From Sediminibacillus massiliensis (GTDB taxonomy: Bacteria; Bacillota; Bacilli; Bacillales; Amphibacillaceae): a DNA stretch of 64,000 bases. The position numbers were made by a program, and so were the translations under genes. Location: contig NZ_LT732535.1 in NCBI RefSeq assembly GCF_900156915.1, forward strand, positions 3,669,078-3,733,077. Reading direction: 5' to 3'. Each line of letters opens with the position of its first letter. The stretch's first letter is position 1. The notes beneath the pieces are model-generated. The model made no database searches, was not told where the DNA came from, and saw nothing but the letters and a program-made list of their open reading frames with translations. Below, one piece after another: positions 54,201 to 62,990 of this stretch.

Positions 54201-54599
54201 TTGATTGGATTCGAAAGTCTTCATCATGTCAGCCTGGCGGTAACAGATATTGATAGAGCTAAGGATTTTTATGGAAATATTCTCGGGTTAAAAGAAATAG
54301 ACCGACCAGGTTTCGACTTTCCTGGTGCCTGGTATCAAATTGGAAGCCAGCAGCTACATTTAATCTCCTACCCTGGTTCTGAAACAATCAGGGAAAAGGG
54401 TGAAATGGAAACGAAAGACGGTCACTTTGCGATTCGTGTCAAAGATTATCATCAGACACTGAACTTTCTCAAAAAGCAGAATGTGGATGTGTTGGAGAAA
54501 CCTGACAGCATAAGTGGATTCGCCCAAATATTCTGTATGGATCCAGACCATAATCTGATTGAATTCAACGTCGACCAGAGTTCGCTAGGAAATGGGTAA
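54201..54599 (+). CDS. VOC-family (glyoxalase/dioxygenase-like) protein
   Basis: A 132-aa protein with paired beta-alpha-beta-beta-beta modules: HHVSLAVTDIDRAKDFYGNILGL at the start, HFAIRVKDYHQTLNFLKKQNV in the middle and IFCMDPDHNLIEFN near the end. The metal-ligand His and Glu positions (His9, Glu in LIEFN) are present. TTG 54201 follows gaggagggg. It is probably cotranscribed with galM (28-base gap). Substrate is unknown; methylglyoxal, a by-product of dihydroxyacetone phosphate formed in rhamnose breakdown, is one possibility. Confidence 0.8.
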   Translation: MIGFESLHHVSLAVTDIDRAKDFYGNILGLKEIDRPGFDFPGAWYQIGSQQLHLISYPGSETIREKGEMETKDGHFAIRVKDYHQTLNFLKKQNVDVLEKPDSISGFAQIFCMDPDHNLIEFNVDQSSLGNG

Positions 54600-54681
54600 T
54601 CTGCACGAACTTCTCTGAAATGGCATTTGACAAATACATTCATCGTGTTATGATGTTTATGAAAATTGAATGAAAATTCGA

Positions 54682-54772
54682 ACCACTAGGGGTGCCTTTA
54701 AAAGGCTGAGATTAAAGTATAACTTTAAGACCCTTGGAACCTGATCTGGTTTATACCAGCGGAGGGAAGTGG
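54682..54772 (+). ncRNA. TPP riboswitch (THI box)
   Basis: The conserved aptamer pieces are in order: accactaggggtgcc, ggctgagat, acccttggaacctgat, ctggtttataccagcggagggaagtgg. The 5' accac pairs with the 3' gtgg to close P1. It senses thiamine pyrophosphate and controls the ykoE-D-C-tenI-thiOSGF operon through the terminator at 54813. Confidence 0.96.
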
Positions 54773-54812
54773 CGTAGCGGAATATGTGTAAGTATATTTC
54801 CTTTTCCAATAC

Positions 54813-54851
54813 AACCACTTTCTTTACGTCGGTAAAGAAAGTGGTTTTTTT
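54813..54851 (+). terminator. Riboswitch-controlled terminator
   Basis: aaccactttctttac (54813-54827) pairs with gtaaagaaagtggtt (54832-54846), then ttttt. A perfect 15-bp stem and the expression platform of the TPP riboswitch. Confidence 0.92.
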
Positions 54852-54898
54852 GTTGCCATAGTGGTTCCTTCTCATTCAAATAAAAAGGAGGAAAAGTT

Positions 54899-55477
54899 AT
54901 GCAAAAAGGACTGAAGTTGTCGGATATTTTGGTAACCATTATCATTGCCCTGATTTTTGGACTGATCTACAAACTGTGGGGGCCTTTATACGGTGTGGTT
55001 TCTACCTTTGGTCTACATATCGAACAATTGATTTATGGGATGTGGTTCATCGCTGCAACTGTGGCTTTCTTGATTATCCGGAAGCCGGGCGTTGCCATAC
55101 TGGCAGAAGTCGCTGCCGCCCACGGTGAGTTTATTTTTGGGGGAGAGTGGGGTGTAGCAACACTGATTTTTGGTTTGGGGCAAGGCTTGGCTGCCGAGTT
55201 GATTTTTGCAGCATTCGGCTATAAACGGTTTACTGTTTTGGTTGTATCCTTTGCAGCTGTAGCCTCGGCTGTAGCTTCTATCGGTATTGATTATTATTAC
55301 GGTTATATCGGTGACTTGGCACTTTGGAATTTGGGTTTGATGGTTGGAGCAAGGATTCTGGGAGCGATTCTAATCGCTGGATTATTTGCTCATTTGATTG
55401 TCACAGCCTTGGAAAAGACCGGTGTAACCAACCTGGTACGTCCGCTTTCAAAGGAAGATTACCATGCTTTGGACTAG
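54899..55477 (+). CDS. ykoE: Thiamine-precursor ECF transporter substrate-binding membrane protein
   Basis: A 192-aa membrane protein with about five to six helices, the S component of the YkoEDC importer for thiamine or hydroxymethylpyrimidine. LVTIIIALIFGLIYKLWGPLY at the start, EVAAAHGEFIFGGEWG in a substrate-facing loop and the C-terminal RPLSKEDYHALD are YkoE-like. An aaaggaggaaa site precedes the ATG. It is the first gene under the TPP riboswitch, with ykoD 15 bases downstream. Confidence 0.9.
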   Translation: MQKGLKLSDILVTIIIALIFGLIYKLWGPLYGVVSTFGLHIEQLIYGMWFIAATVAFLIIRKPGVAILAEVAAAHGEFIFGGEWGVATLIFGLGQGLAAELIFAAFGYKRFTVLVVSFAAVASAVASIGIDYYYGYIGDLALWNLGLMVGARILGAILIAGLFAHLIVTALEKTGVTNLVRPLSKEDYHALD

Positions 55478-55492
55478 AAACAAGGTGATGCT

Positions 55493-56953
55493 ATGACCGT
55501 TGTAGCTGGAGTAGAAAATTTGCGACTGAAATACCCGGGGACAGATTCCCTTTTGATGAAAGATTTCACCTTATCAATAGAACAGGGAGAAAAAGTGCTG
55601 ATCATCGGACCATCAGGCTCGGGAAAATCGACATTGTTGCAAGTGATGACTGGGTTGATACCTGCTTCTGTCGAAGTTCCGATGAAAGCAGACGGTCTTA
55701 AAATTCCGCTGTCATGGGGCTACTTGTTCCAGGATCCGGATAGTCAGTTTTGCATGCCCTATGTCGATGAAGAGCTGGCATTCGTACTGGAAAATCTCCG
55801 GGTTCCTTCATCGGAAATGCGAAATTACATGTCACATTATTTAGAGCAAGTAGGTTTGAGTTTTGACAATCTTCATACAAGTATCCAAACATTATCCGGA
55901 GGTATGAAACAACGGCTCGCAATAGCTTCTGTACTGGCACTTGAGGCAGATACCCTTTTTCTGGACGAACCGACAGCTATGCTTGATCCTGCCGGCACGA
56001 AAGAAGTCTGGGAGACCATAAAAGGTATTGCGAATGACAAGACATGTATTATTGTGGAGCACAAAATAGACCAGATCATTGAATTCGTTGACAGGGTAAT
56101 ACTCTTGGACGAAAAAGGTGAAATCCGGGCAGACGGTTCTGCGAACAGTGTGTTTGAAGCCAATAAGCAAGTCTTGAGGGAGCAAGGTATTTGGTATCCG
56201 TCCGTTTGGGAGGACTACCTGGAAACCAAGCCGAAAAACGTTATAACCTCTTTAGCAGAAGCAAAGCCTCTCATATCTTTATCGGGATTCACCGGTTACA
56301 GAGGTGGTACCGAAACAATCAAGATACAGAAGGCCGATGTATTCCCGGGAGAGTGGATTACCATCATTGGAGAAAATGGAGCGGGAAAAAGCACCCTGCT
56401 GCATGCCCTGATGAAACTAGTTAAAACAAAGGGATACTATTATTTATTTGAGAAGGAATACAAGAAAACTTCCGATATAGCAAAGTACATCTCATTTGTA
56501 TTCCAAAATCCCGAATTGCAGTTCGTGACAAATTCAGCTGCGGGTGAAGTAGCTTACAGCTTAGAAAGAGAAAACTGGTCCCGAGAAGCAATCGACCATA
56601 AAGTAGGTGAACTGCTTGATCGTTATCGTTTAACTGCAGAGCGGGACAATCATCCATACCAGCTTTCCATGGGACAGAAACGCAGGCTTAGCGTGGCTTC
56701 CGCAGTAGTTAAGGAGCAGCCGGTCCTCCTGTTGGATGAACCCACTTTCGGGCAGGATGCAGCAAACACGTTTACCATCCTGGAGCAATTAGAGGAACTA
56801 CAGCGAAGAGGAACGACTATCATGATGGTCACCCATGACCGGAACATTGTCAAAAACTTTGCGACAAGGGTGTGGGAAATTGAAAATGGAATGTTGGCAA
56901 AAGATGTTTCTACTGTTGAGTTTTTCCATGGACGAGCAGCGGGATCCGTTTGA
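55493..56953 (+). CDS. ykoD: ECF transporter ATPase, two fused ABC domains
   Basis: A 486-aa duplicated ATPase. Domain 1 has Walker A GPSGSGKSTLL (about 39-49), signature LSGGMKQRL and Walker B TLFLDEPT. Domain 2 has GENGAGKSTLL (about 289-299), LSMGQKRRL and VLLLDEPTFGQD. The second signature is degenerate at Ser-Met-Gly, common for these transporters. It powers YkoE/YkoC. Confidence 0.95.
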   Translation: MTVVAGVENLRLKYPGTDSLLMKDFTLSIEQGEKVLIIGPSGSGKSTLLQVMTGLIPASVEVPMKADGLKIPLSWGYLFQDPDSQFCMPYVDEELAFVLENLRVPSSEMRNYMSHYLEQVGLSFDNLHTSIQTLSGGMKQRLAIASVLALEADTLFLDEPTAMLDPAGTKEVWETIKGIANDKTCIIVEHKIDQIIEFVDRVILLDEKGEIRADGSANSVFEANKQVLREQGIWYPSVWEDYLETKPKNVITSLAEAKPLISLSGFTGYRGGTETIKIQKADVFPGEWITIIGENGAGKSTLLHALMKLVKTKGYYYLFEKEYKKTSDIAKYISFVFQNPELQFVTNSAAGEVAYSLERENWSREAIDHKVGELLDRYRLTAERDNHPYQLSMGQKRRLSVASAVVKEQPVLLLDEPTFGQDAANTFTILEQLEELQRRGTTIMMVTHDRNIVKNFATRVWEIENGMLAKDVSTVEFFHGRAAGSV

Positions 56954-56967
56954 TCGGGGAGGATACA

Positions 56968-57774
56968 ATGCAATTAAATCTTAGTTACCAAGAGACTTGG
57001 CTTCACAAAATCAATCCAAGCTTGAAATTTTTCCTTGTTGTCCTGTTGTTCGTTGGTATTTTATTCATCCATGACATCAACTATTTGATCAACTTTTTCA
57101 TGGGGACAATCCTTTTATATTTGTTTTTCACAGGCCACCCAGGGAAACGGTTGGTATTGATCGGGATTCCGTTTCTCCTTATTTTTATCACTTCGTCGAC
57201 TTCGATGGTGTTCTTCGGAAAAGGGGAAACAACGTGGCTTCAATGGGGGCTTGTCCATATTAGCGAGGAAAGTTTTTTCAGAGGGATTCATTTAGGCTTC
57301 AGGGGGCTCGTATTCGCTGTGCTTGGCGTTATTTTCGCTTTGACAACAAGACCGGTTTACTTGTTTTATTCGCTGATGCAGCAATTGAAGCTAAGACCAA
57401 AATATGCTTACAGTTTTATGGCAGCAGTCCGGTTGGTTCCCATTATAATCGGTGAGCTGCAGACACTTCGATACGCATTGAAAATCAGAGGGATAGAGAA
57501 TGAAAAAGGTTTGGCCGGTTTTTATAAAAAGCTTAAAGCCTATGCAATACCGTTGCTCGCCCAGAGTATTCGCAGAGCTCACAGGATTGCAGTCGCAATG
57601 GAAGCAAAACGTTTCACAGCGGGGGAAAAGCGGACCTTCTACTATCAAATCGGCTTTTCCAAGTACGATATATGGTTTGTTTGTTATTTTCTAGTGTTGA
57701 TTCTCTTGTCATATGCAATGACTGCTAATTTTCCATATTTACCTGTCGGTGATGTCCGCTATGGCAGTCAATAA
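56968..57774 (+). CDS. ykoC: ECF transporter transmembrane (T) component
   Basis: A protein of 268 aa. ATG 56968 follows ggggagg 6 bases upstream; an in-frame TTG at 56950 is a worse choice. It has about five membrane helices and the coupling-helix motifs AVRLVPIIIGELQTLRYALKIRG and AHRIAVAMEAKRF, which carry the short Ala-Arg-Gly-like signatures of CbiQ/EcfT proteins. The tenI start follows 16 bases later. Confidence 0.92.
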   Translation: MQLNLSYQETWLHKINPSLKFFLVVLLFVGILFIHDINYLINFFMGTILLYLFFTGHPGKRLVLIGIPFLLIFITSSTSMVFFGKGETTWLQWGLVHISEESFFRGIHLGFRGLVFAVLGVIFALTTRPVYLFYSLMQQLKLRPKYAYSFMAAVRLVPIIIGELQTLRYALKIRGIENEKGLAGFYKKLKAYAIPLLAQSIRRAHRIAVAMEAKRFTAGEKRTFYYQIGFSKYDIWFVCYFLVLILLSYAMTANFPYLPVGDVRYGSQ

Positions 57775-57790
57775 AAGAGGGGATGTTTTT

Positions 57791-58399
57791 ATGGACAAAA
57801 AACTGCACATCGTTACAACGGGAAGACAATCAGCCGGTGAATTGTCCCGGATACTTGGTGCCATTCATCCGTATATTGATGCAATCCATGTTCGGGAAAA
57901 GGAGAGAACTTCAAGAGAAATCTATTACATAGTCAACCGATTGACGGATCAGGGAGTGCCTTCATCCAAGATAATTATAAATGACAGAGCTGATATAGCA
58001 CTGGCAACGAAGGTAAGCGGGGTTCACCTCGGACACCAATCCCTTCCGGCAGCAGTGATGAAGCGGCGGTTTCCGTCCCTTTGTGCCGGGGCTTCCGTCC
58101 ATTCGGTGGATGAGGCACTTTTTGCGCAGGGACAAGGGGTAGATTATTTGCTGTTCGGACATGTGTTTTCAACCGGCAGTAAGCCGGGTTTACCGCCAAA
58201 GGGGCTGTGCCAGCTTGAAAGAGCAGTATCGGCAGTTGAAACACCTGTTATAGCCATAGGTGGTGTTAAACCGGAAAACATGAAGGAGACCCTTGAAACA
58301 GGCGTGGAGGGGGTGGCAGTTATGTCTGGTGTGCTTGAAGCAGCCGACCCGGTCGCAGCTGTACAGAGCTATGGGCAGTATTTGAATAAAGTTGTATAA
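57791..58399 (+). CDS. tenI: Thiazole tautomerase (TenI)
   Basis: A 203-aa TIM barrel of the ThiE/TenI family. It matches TenI rather than ThiE: the LLFGHVF block carries His124, equivalent to the catalytic His of Bacillus subtilis TenI, and PVIAIGGVKPENM follows. It isomerises the thiazole phosphate carboxylate made by ThiG. ATG 57791 with aagagggga upstream is preferred; the open frame starts inside ykoC. TenI next to ThiO, ThiS, ThiG and ThiF is the Bacillus arrangement. Confidence 0.88.
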   Translation: MDKKLHIVTTGRQSAGELSRILGAIHPYIDAIHVREKERTSREIYYIVNRLTDQGVPSSKIIINDRADIALATKVSGVHLGHQSLPAAVMKRRFPSLCAGASVHSVDEALFAQGQGVDYLLFGHVFSTGSKPGLPPKGLCQLERAVSAVETPVIAIGGVKPENMKETLETGVEGVAVMSGVLEAADPVAAVQSYGQYLNKVV

Positions 58400-58412
58400 A
58401 AGGAGGGCACGT

Positions 58413-59531
58413 ATGCGGTATGACACAATTATTGTCGGCGGTGGTGTGATCGGTTGTTCCATTGCTTACCGGTTGGCGAAAAGGGGACAGAAGGTGCTGG
58501 TTTTGGAAAAGGACCGGATCGGTAGTAAGGCATCCAGAGCTGCAGCCGGTATGCTGGGGGCACAGGCAGAATTGGAAGAAGATGGCCCGCTCTTCCAGCT
58601 TGCGAGAAAGAGCAGGGAGCTGTTTCTTCCACTTGCAGATGAGATAAAGGAAGATACTGGAATCGATATCGAACTGGTCAACAAAGGAATGTACAAGGTA
58701 GCAAGGTCCGAGGAAGAGGTGGAGGAATACACACGAGTTATGGATTTTCAAAAGAAGGCAGGTGCAGATGTCGAATGGCTTACTGGAGAAAATCTGCGGG
58801 TTTTGGAACCCATGCTTTCTGAGTCTGTATTAGGTGCCATGTATTTAGAAAAAGACGGACAGGTTTCCGCTCCCCAACTTACAGAAGGTCTTTGGAAAGC
58901 AGCCGTTGCCCATGGAGTCGAAGTGAAAGAGTTTGCCGATGTCCAATCGTTTTTATTAGGTAGAGAATCTGTTGATGGAGTGGTGACTAGTGAAGGGAAG
59001 TATTTGAGTGAAAATGTAGTGGTTGCGGCGGGAGCTTGGAGCGGCAAACTGCTGGAACAGGCAAAGCTGTCCATTGAAACCTATCCGGTTAAAGGAGAAT
59101 GTTTTTCGGTTATCTCTCCGCGCCCTCTACTTACTGCCACCATCTTTTCGCATGGGTGTTACCTCGTACCTAAAAAAGGAGGACGGCTGGTCGTTGGTGC
59201 CACCGTACATCCCCGCACGTTTAACCAACAAATAACTGTCGGGGGAATCTCTTCATTGATGGAAAAAGCCGAGAAGCTGCTTCCGGCGATTAAGAAGGCT
59301 GAGTGGGAGATGGCCTGGACAGGAATCCGGCCGCAAACAGAGGATGGGCTTCCATATCTCGGGGAGCATCCGAACTGCAAAGGTCTTTTCGTGGCAGCCG
59401 GACATTATCGAAACGGGATTTTACTTTCCCCGATAACCGGGATTGTGATGGCTGATTTGATAGAGCGAAAGGACTTAAATATAAACCTCGGACCGTTTCG
59501 GTTGAACAGAAGGAATCCGACATTAGTTTAA
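58413..59531 (+). CDS. thiO: Glycine oxidase ThiO
   Basis: A 372-aa FAD enzyme producing iminoacetate from glycine for thiazole synthesis. The dinucleotide loop DTIIVGGGVIGCSIAYRL starts the protein, ASRAAAGMLGAQ is the family block, and GIRPQTEDGLPYLG with AAGHYRNGILLSPITG holds C-terminal FAD contacts. ATG 58413 follows aaggaggg. Confidence 0.93.
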   Translation: MRYDTIIVGGGVIGCSIAYRLAKRGQKVLVLEKDRIGSKASRAAAGMLGAQAELEEDGPLFQLARKSRELFLPLADEIKEDTGIDIELVNKGMYKVARSEEEVEEYTRVMDFQKKAGADVEWLTGENLRVLEPMLSESVLGAMYLEKDGQVSAPQLTEGLWKAAVAHGVEVKEFADVQSFLLGRESVDGVVTSEGKYLSENVVVAAGAWSGKLLEQAKLSIETYPVKGECFSVISPRPLLTATIFSHGCYLVPKKGGRLVVGATVHPRTFNQQITVGGISSLMEKAEKLLPAIKKAEWEMAWTGIRPQTEDGLPYLGEHPNCKGLFVAAGHYRNGILLSPITGIVMADLIERKDLNINLGPFRLNRRNPTLV

Positions 59532-59546
59532 AGAATGGAGGCAGAC

Positions 59547-59750
59547 ATGGAATTAATTATTAACGGAGACAAAGTTACAGTGCCGGACGCGATTGAAAAT
59601 GTCAGTCAACTCTTGGAGCATTATAACGTCGATCAGAAGGTGGTCATCGTGGAGTTGAATGGAACGATATTGGAAAAAGAAACCCATCGGGAAAACCATA
59701 TTTCGGGTGGAGATAAAATGGAATTAGTACATTTTGTAGGAGGCGGTTGA
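59547..59750 (+). CDS. thiS: Sulfur carrier protein ThiS
   Basis: A 67-aa ubiquitin-like protein ending in Gly-Gly (HFVGGG), the C-terminus that ThiF adenylates and that becomes a thiocarboxylate for ThiG. Start ATG 59547 has ggagg upstream; an earlier ATG at 59535 lies on that site. thiG begins 1 base after the stop. Confidence 0.93.
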   Translation: MELIINGDKVTVPDAIENVSQLLEHYNVDQKVVIVELNGTILEKETHRENHISGGDKMELVHFVGGG

Positions 59751-59751
59751 T

Positions 59752-60519
59752 ATGTTGAATATAGGACCATATGAATTTTCATCGAGACTTTTGCTGGGGA
59801 CCGGCAAGTACCCGGATTTTGAAACACAGAAGCAGGCAGTAGATGTTTCAGAAACGGAGATTTTGACGTTTTCTGTTCGAAGAATGAACATTTTCGAGGA
59901 AAGCCAGCCTAACTTTTTAGAAAAACTTGATGTGGAAAAATATACACTGCTGCCAAATACGGCTGGTGCGAAAACGGCAGAAGAAGCAGTTCGAACGGCC
60001 AAACTGGCCAAAGCTTCCGGCCTCTGCGATATGGTCAAAGTAGAAGTGATCGGCGACCAAAAAACATTGCTCCCGGACCCTGTGGAAACATTGAAAGCCT
60101 CTGAAGAGCTGTTGAAAGAAGGCTTTATTGTTCTACCATACACATCGGATGACGTTTTGCTTGCAAAGCGGCTGGAAGAACTGGGATGCCATGCGATCAT
60201 GCCGGGTGCCTCCCCGATTGGTTCTGGCCAGGGAATTGTCAATCCGTTGAATCTGAGTTTTATCATCGAACAATCTGAGGTGCCGGTAATTGTTGATGCT
60301 GGAATTGGTACCCCTTCTGATGCTACGATAGCAATGGAAATGGGCGCAGATGGTGTTTTACTTAACACTGCTGTCTCTGCAGCGAAAGACCCAGTCAAGA
60401 TGGCCGAAGCAATGAAGCTTGCTATTATGTCAGGGAGACTCGGATATAAAGCTGGCCGTATTCCAAAAAAACGCTACGCGACAGCGAGTAGTCCGACGGA
60501 AGGAATGAGTATCGGGTGA
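59752..60519 (+). CDS. thiG: Thiazole synthase ThiG
   Basis: A 255-aa TIM-barrel enzyme joining 1-deoxyxylulose 5-phosphate, iminoacetate and ThiS sulfur. [11 protein letters not shown] starts it. Lys96 in MVKVEVIGD is the Schiff-base lysine. [13 protein letters not shown] and [14 protein letters not shown] bind phosphate. Length is normal. The stop overlaps the thiF GTG start. Confidence 0.95.
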   Translation: MLNIGPYEFSSRLLLGTGKYPDFETQKQAVDVSETEILTFSVRRMNIFEESQPNFLEKLDVEKYTLLPNTAGAKTAEEAVRTAKLAKASGLCDMVKVEVIGDQKTLLPDPVETLKASEELLKEGFIVLPYTSDDVLLAKRLEELGCHAIMPGASPIGSGQGIVNPLNLSFIIEQSEVPVIVDAGIGTPSDATIAMEMGADGVLLNTAVSAAKDPVKMAEAMKLAIMSGRLGYKAGRIPKKRYATASSPTEGMSIG

Positions 60520-61535
60520 ACGATCGTTATTCACGACAACAGCTTTTTAGCCCGGTTGGTGTCGTGGGGCAGGAGAAAATAAGCAAAAAGCATGTCTTGA
60601 TTGTAGGAGCCGGAGCACTCGGCACCGGAAGTGCGGAAGGGTTGTGCAGGGCTGGAGTCGGCAGGCTGACGATTGTCGACCGTGATTATGTAGAATGGAG
60701 CAACCTGCAGCGCCAGCAACTGTACAGCGAGCAAGACGCAGATGAAAGACTTCCCAAAGCGGTGGCCGCAAAACAAAGGCTGCAACAAATCAATTCAGAA
60801 GTAGAGATAGAATCTCTTGTAATGGATGTAGGGATAGAAGAGATGGAAGCCCTCGTTTCCAATGTGGATCTTATCCTGGATGCAACGGATAATTTCGATA
60901 TCAGGATGATTATTAACGATATTTCACAAAAACATGAAGTTCCCTGGATTTATGGAGCGTGTGTCGGAAGTTATGGAATAAGTTATACCATCATTCCTGG
61001 CAAGACGCCTTGCTTGCAATGTTTGTTAAAAACAGTACCAATCGGAGGATTGACTTGTGACACTGTGGGAATCATCAGTCCGGCAGTACAGATGGTTGTC
61101 GCTTATCAGGTCTCCGAAGCTTTGAAGATTCTTGTGGAAGATATGGATGCAGTCCGTACCAAGCTTGTCTCTTTTGATCTTTGGAAAAACCAGCAGGCGG
61201 TAATTAAAGTAGATAAATTGAAAAAGGATAACTGCTTATCATGCGGTACCGAACGCACTTATCCTAATCTTAGTTATATGAATCAAACGAAGTCTGCTGT
61301 CCTTTGTGGAAGAGACACCGTGCAAATCCGTCCCCCGAAGCGGATGGACAGGGATCTGGAACAGTTAGCAGGACTACTTTCCAGTCAGGGTGGGGAAGTT
61401 TCGCTTAATCCTTATCTTTTATCTTATAAACATGAACCGCATAGACTGGTTGTCTTCCGGGACGGGAGAGTGCTGATCCATGGAACAAAAGATATAGCTG
61501 AAGCAAAATCTCTCTATCACCGGTACTTAGGGTGA
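60516..61535 (+). CDS. thiF: ThiS adenylyltransferase ThiF (MoeB/ThiF family)
   Basis: A 339-aa E1-like enzyme. [23 protein letters not shown] is the ATP loop. [16 protein letters not shown] has catalytic Arg/Gln residues. Zinc cysteines are at CLQC and CLSC. The C-terminal 80 residues ([18 protein letters not shown] onward) form the small domain seen in Bacillus ThiF/YjbU. GTG 60516 overlaps the thiG stop. It is the last gene of the TPP operon; thiC and thiD are elsewhere. Confidence 0.93.
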   Translation: MNDRYSRQQLFSPVGVVGQEKISKKHVLIVGAGALGTGSAEGLCRAGVGRLTIVDRDYVEWSNLQRQQLYSEQDADERLPKAVAAKQRLQQINSEVEIESLVMDVGIEEMEALVSNVDLILDATDNFDIRMIINDISQKHEVPWIYGACVGSYGISYTIIPGKTPCLQCLLKTVPIGGLTCDTVGIISPAVQMVVAYQVSEALKILVEDMDAVRTKLVSFDLWKNQQAVIKVDKLKKDNCLSCGTERTYPNLSYMNQTKSAVLCGRDTVQIRPPKRMDRDLEQLAGLLSSQGGEVSLNPYLLSYKHEPHRLVVFRDGRVLIHGTKDIAEAKSLYHRYLG

Positions 61536-61635
61536 ACAGTGGATAGCAGTTTTACTGTAAAAGCCGGAATTACAGTGGCAGTTCTCGAAGTGTGATATCA
61601 GGGATAAACCTCTTTCGGGGAAAATTGTAAAGTTG

Positions 61636-61666
61636 ACGGGCGGTGCAAGTTACTGCCCGTTTTTTG
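61636..61666 (+). terminator. Terminator of the thiamine operon
   Basis: acgggcggt (61637-61645) pairs with actgcccgt (61652-61660), then tttttg. Confidence 0.88.
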
Positions 61667-61729
61667 TATGTTGAAAATTTTTGCGAAATGTACTACCATA
61701 CTTAATGGGTAATCAATAGATTTGCTTTG

Positions 61730-61822
61730 GGAGAAGTACCCAAGTCCGGCTGAAGGGGATGCACTCGAAATGCATTAGGGCGGGTTACCGCCGCGTGGGT
61801 TCGAATCCCACCTTCTCCGCCA
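61730..61822 (+). tRNA. tRNA-Ser (anticodon CGA)
   Basis: Acceptor ggagaag/cttctcc, anticodon loop ctcgaaa (CGA, reads UCG), a long class-II variable arm (gcgggttaccgc), T-loop ggttcgaatcc and an encoded CCA end. All features of tRNA-Ser. Confidence 0.96.
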
Positions 61823-61950
61823 TCTATTAAACTTTATACTTAACAGGTATTTGAAAAAAACTGTTGTCAATTACGATTTAATCCGATAGTATTATATTGT
61901 TCGATTACAAAATCTACAAAACGTTGAAAATAGAAATTATACATGTATGA

Positions 61951-62036
61951 AAAGGCAAACTATTTGAAAGAATAGGACGCAAAGTCAAGGGTCTAACGCC
62001 TGGAAGCCTCCAGAGCCAGGATCGCCTGACTGCCAT
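61951..62036 (+). ncRNA. Cyclic di-GMP-I (GEMM) riboswitch
   Basis: Key pieces of the class I aptamer are present: aaaggcaaactatttgaaagaata, ggacgcaaag, gggtctaa, the apical stem cctgg/ccagg, and the closing gcctgactgcc. A weak promoter (TTGTCA at 61864) lies upstream, and a terminator follows at 62053. The next gene on this strand is motA at 62991, with a repeat element in between. Confidence 0.88.
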
Positions 62037-62052
62037 CCATGAGAATCACTTG

Positions 62053-62086
62053 GCTATACCAAACCTACTGGTATAGCTTTTTTTTA
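62053..62086 (+). terminator. Terminator of the c-di-GMP riboswitch (expression platform)
   Basis: gctatacca (62053-62061) pairs with tggtatagc (62069-62077), followed by eight or more T. Confidence 0.9.
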
Positions 62087-62147
62087 TTCCCACAAATCCC
62101 CATCTCCTTACTGACATGAAATTCCACAACCTTTGCACATTATAGAT

Positions 62148-62712
62148 AAACTACGACATAACTGGCATATGGTTTTCTCCCATCCTGAATAAGTCGAGTG
62201 CTATACAACCGCTACGGCAGAACACTTCGCTTTCCGCGGGCACGGCCTCAGCCTCCTCATCAGCAAAGAACGCTTCTTGCGGGGTCTTCGGACTCGTAGG
62301 ACTGCGATTACTCGTCCCATCGAAGACCTTTCGCTATTCCTGCAGGAGTCTGCGTGTTCTGCCTACATTGGTAGAAGTTCTTTGAAATTTGACTGGGAAT
62401 ATTCCATTTTAGACATATTTTATGGCCAATTCTCACTTAATCAGAATTCTATCCAAAGCGGAGGAAAAATGCGACACTCCTTGAAAATAAAGTTCGATTT
62501 TCTGCGTGCGGTGTAAATGCATGGATGTCTTTTCAAAGTCCTGGGGGAAGAGCAGCTTCCGAAGACCCCGCAGTGAGCGCTTTTTGCTCAAGAGGAGGCT
62601 GAGGTGCTGCCCCCGGAAAGGGAGTATTTTTCTGCAGCACCGGGTTAGCATTCAACTAAAATTAGAAAAAGAAGAAGCCACATAAAAATGAATTGTCACT
62701 AGTTCGCAGTTT
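62148..62712. repeat. Dispersed inverted-repeat element, copy 3 (565 bp)
   Basis: Outer repeats aaactacgacata (62148-62160) and, degraded, agttcgcagttt (62701-62712). Left module bounded by ggcagaacac (62216-62225) and gtgttctgcc (62354-62363), the same pair as in copy 1. Right module (about 62455-62640) almost identical to copy 2. A small minus-strand frame at 62433-62651 lies wholly inside the repeat. It separates the riboswitch from motAB. Apart from the sigma-D promoter, 62713-62990 shows nothing else. Confidence 0.8.
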
Positions 62713-62848
62713 CCCTCAACTATAGAGCATAAAAATTCACTGGCCTTTGGCGGTTTCTTGGACCTTCAGCAGAGTATGCCAAAGGGCCGTAAATTTAAAA
62801 TCTTACCCTCATTTCTGTCAAAATAAACATAAATTTTACAAAATAGGC

Positions 62849-62875
62849 TATAATTTTTCATTTTTCTACCGATAT
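62849..62875 (+). promoter_or_regulatory. Sigma-D type promoter of motAB
   Basis: TATA (62849-62852), 15-base spacer, ACCGATAT (62868-62875), close to the sigma-D consensus TAAA-N15-GCCGATAT. It is downstream of the repeat element, 116 bases before motA. Confidence 0.6.
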
Positions 62876-62990
62876 AAAAAACATAGGAGAACGAATTCAA
62901 AAGGAACATCCACCAATTCTTTTATAGAAAAGCGGTAAATTCGTCGACAGATTTGTGTTTGAAAGCAACTAGAAATTGAGGTGTTAGTGA

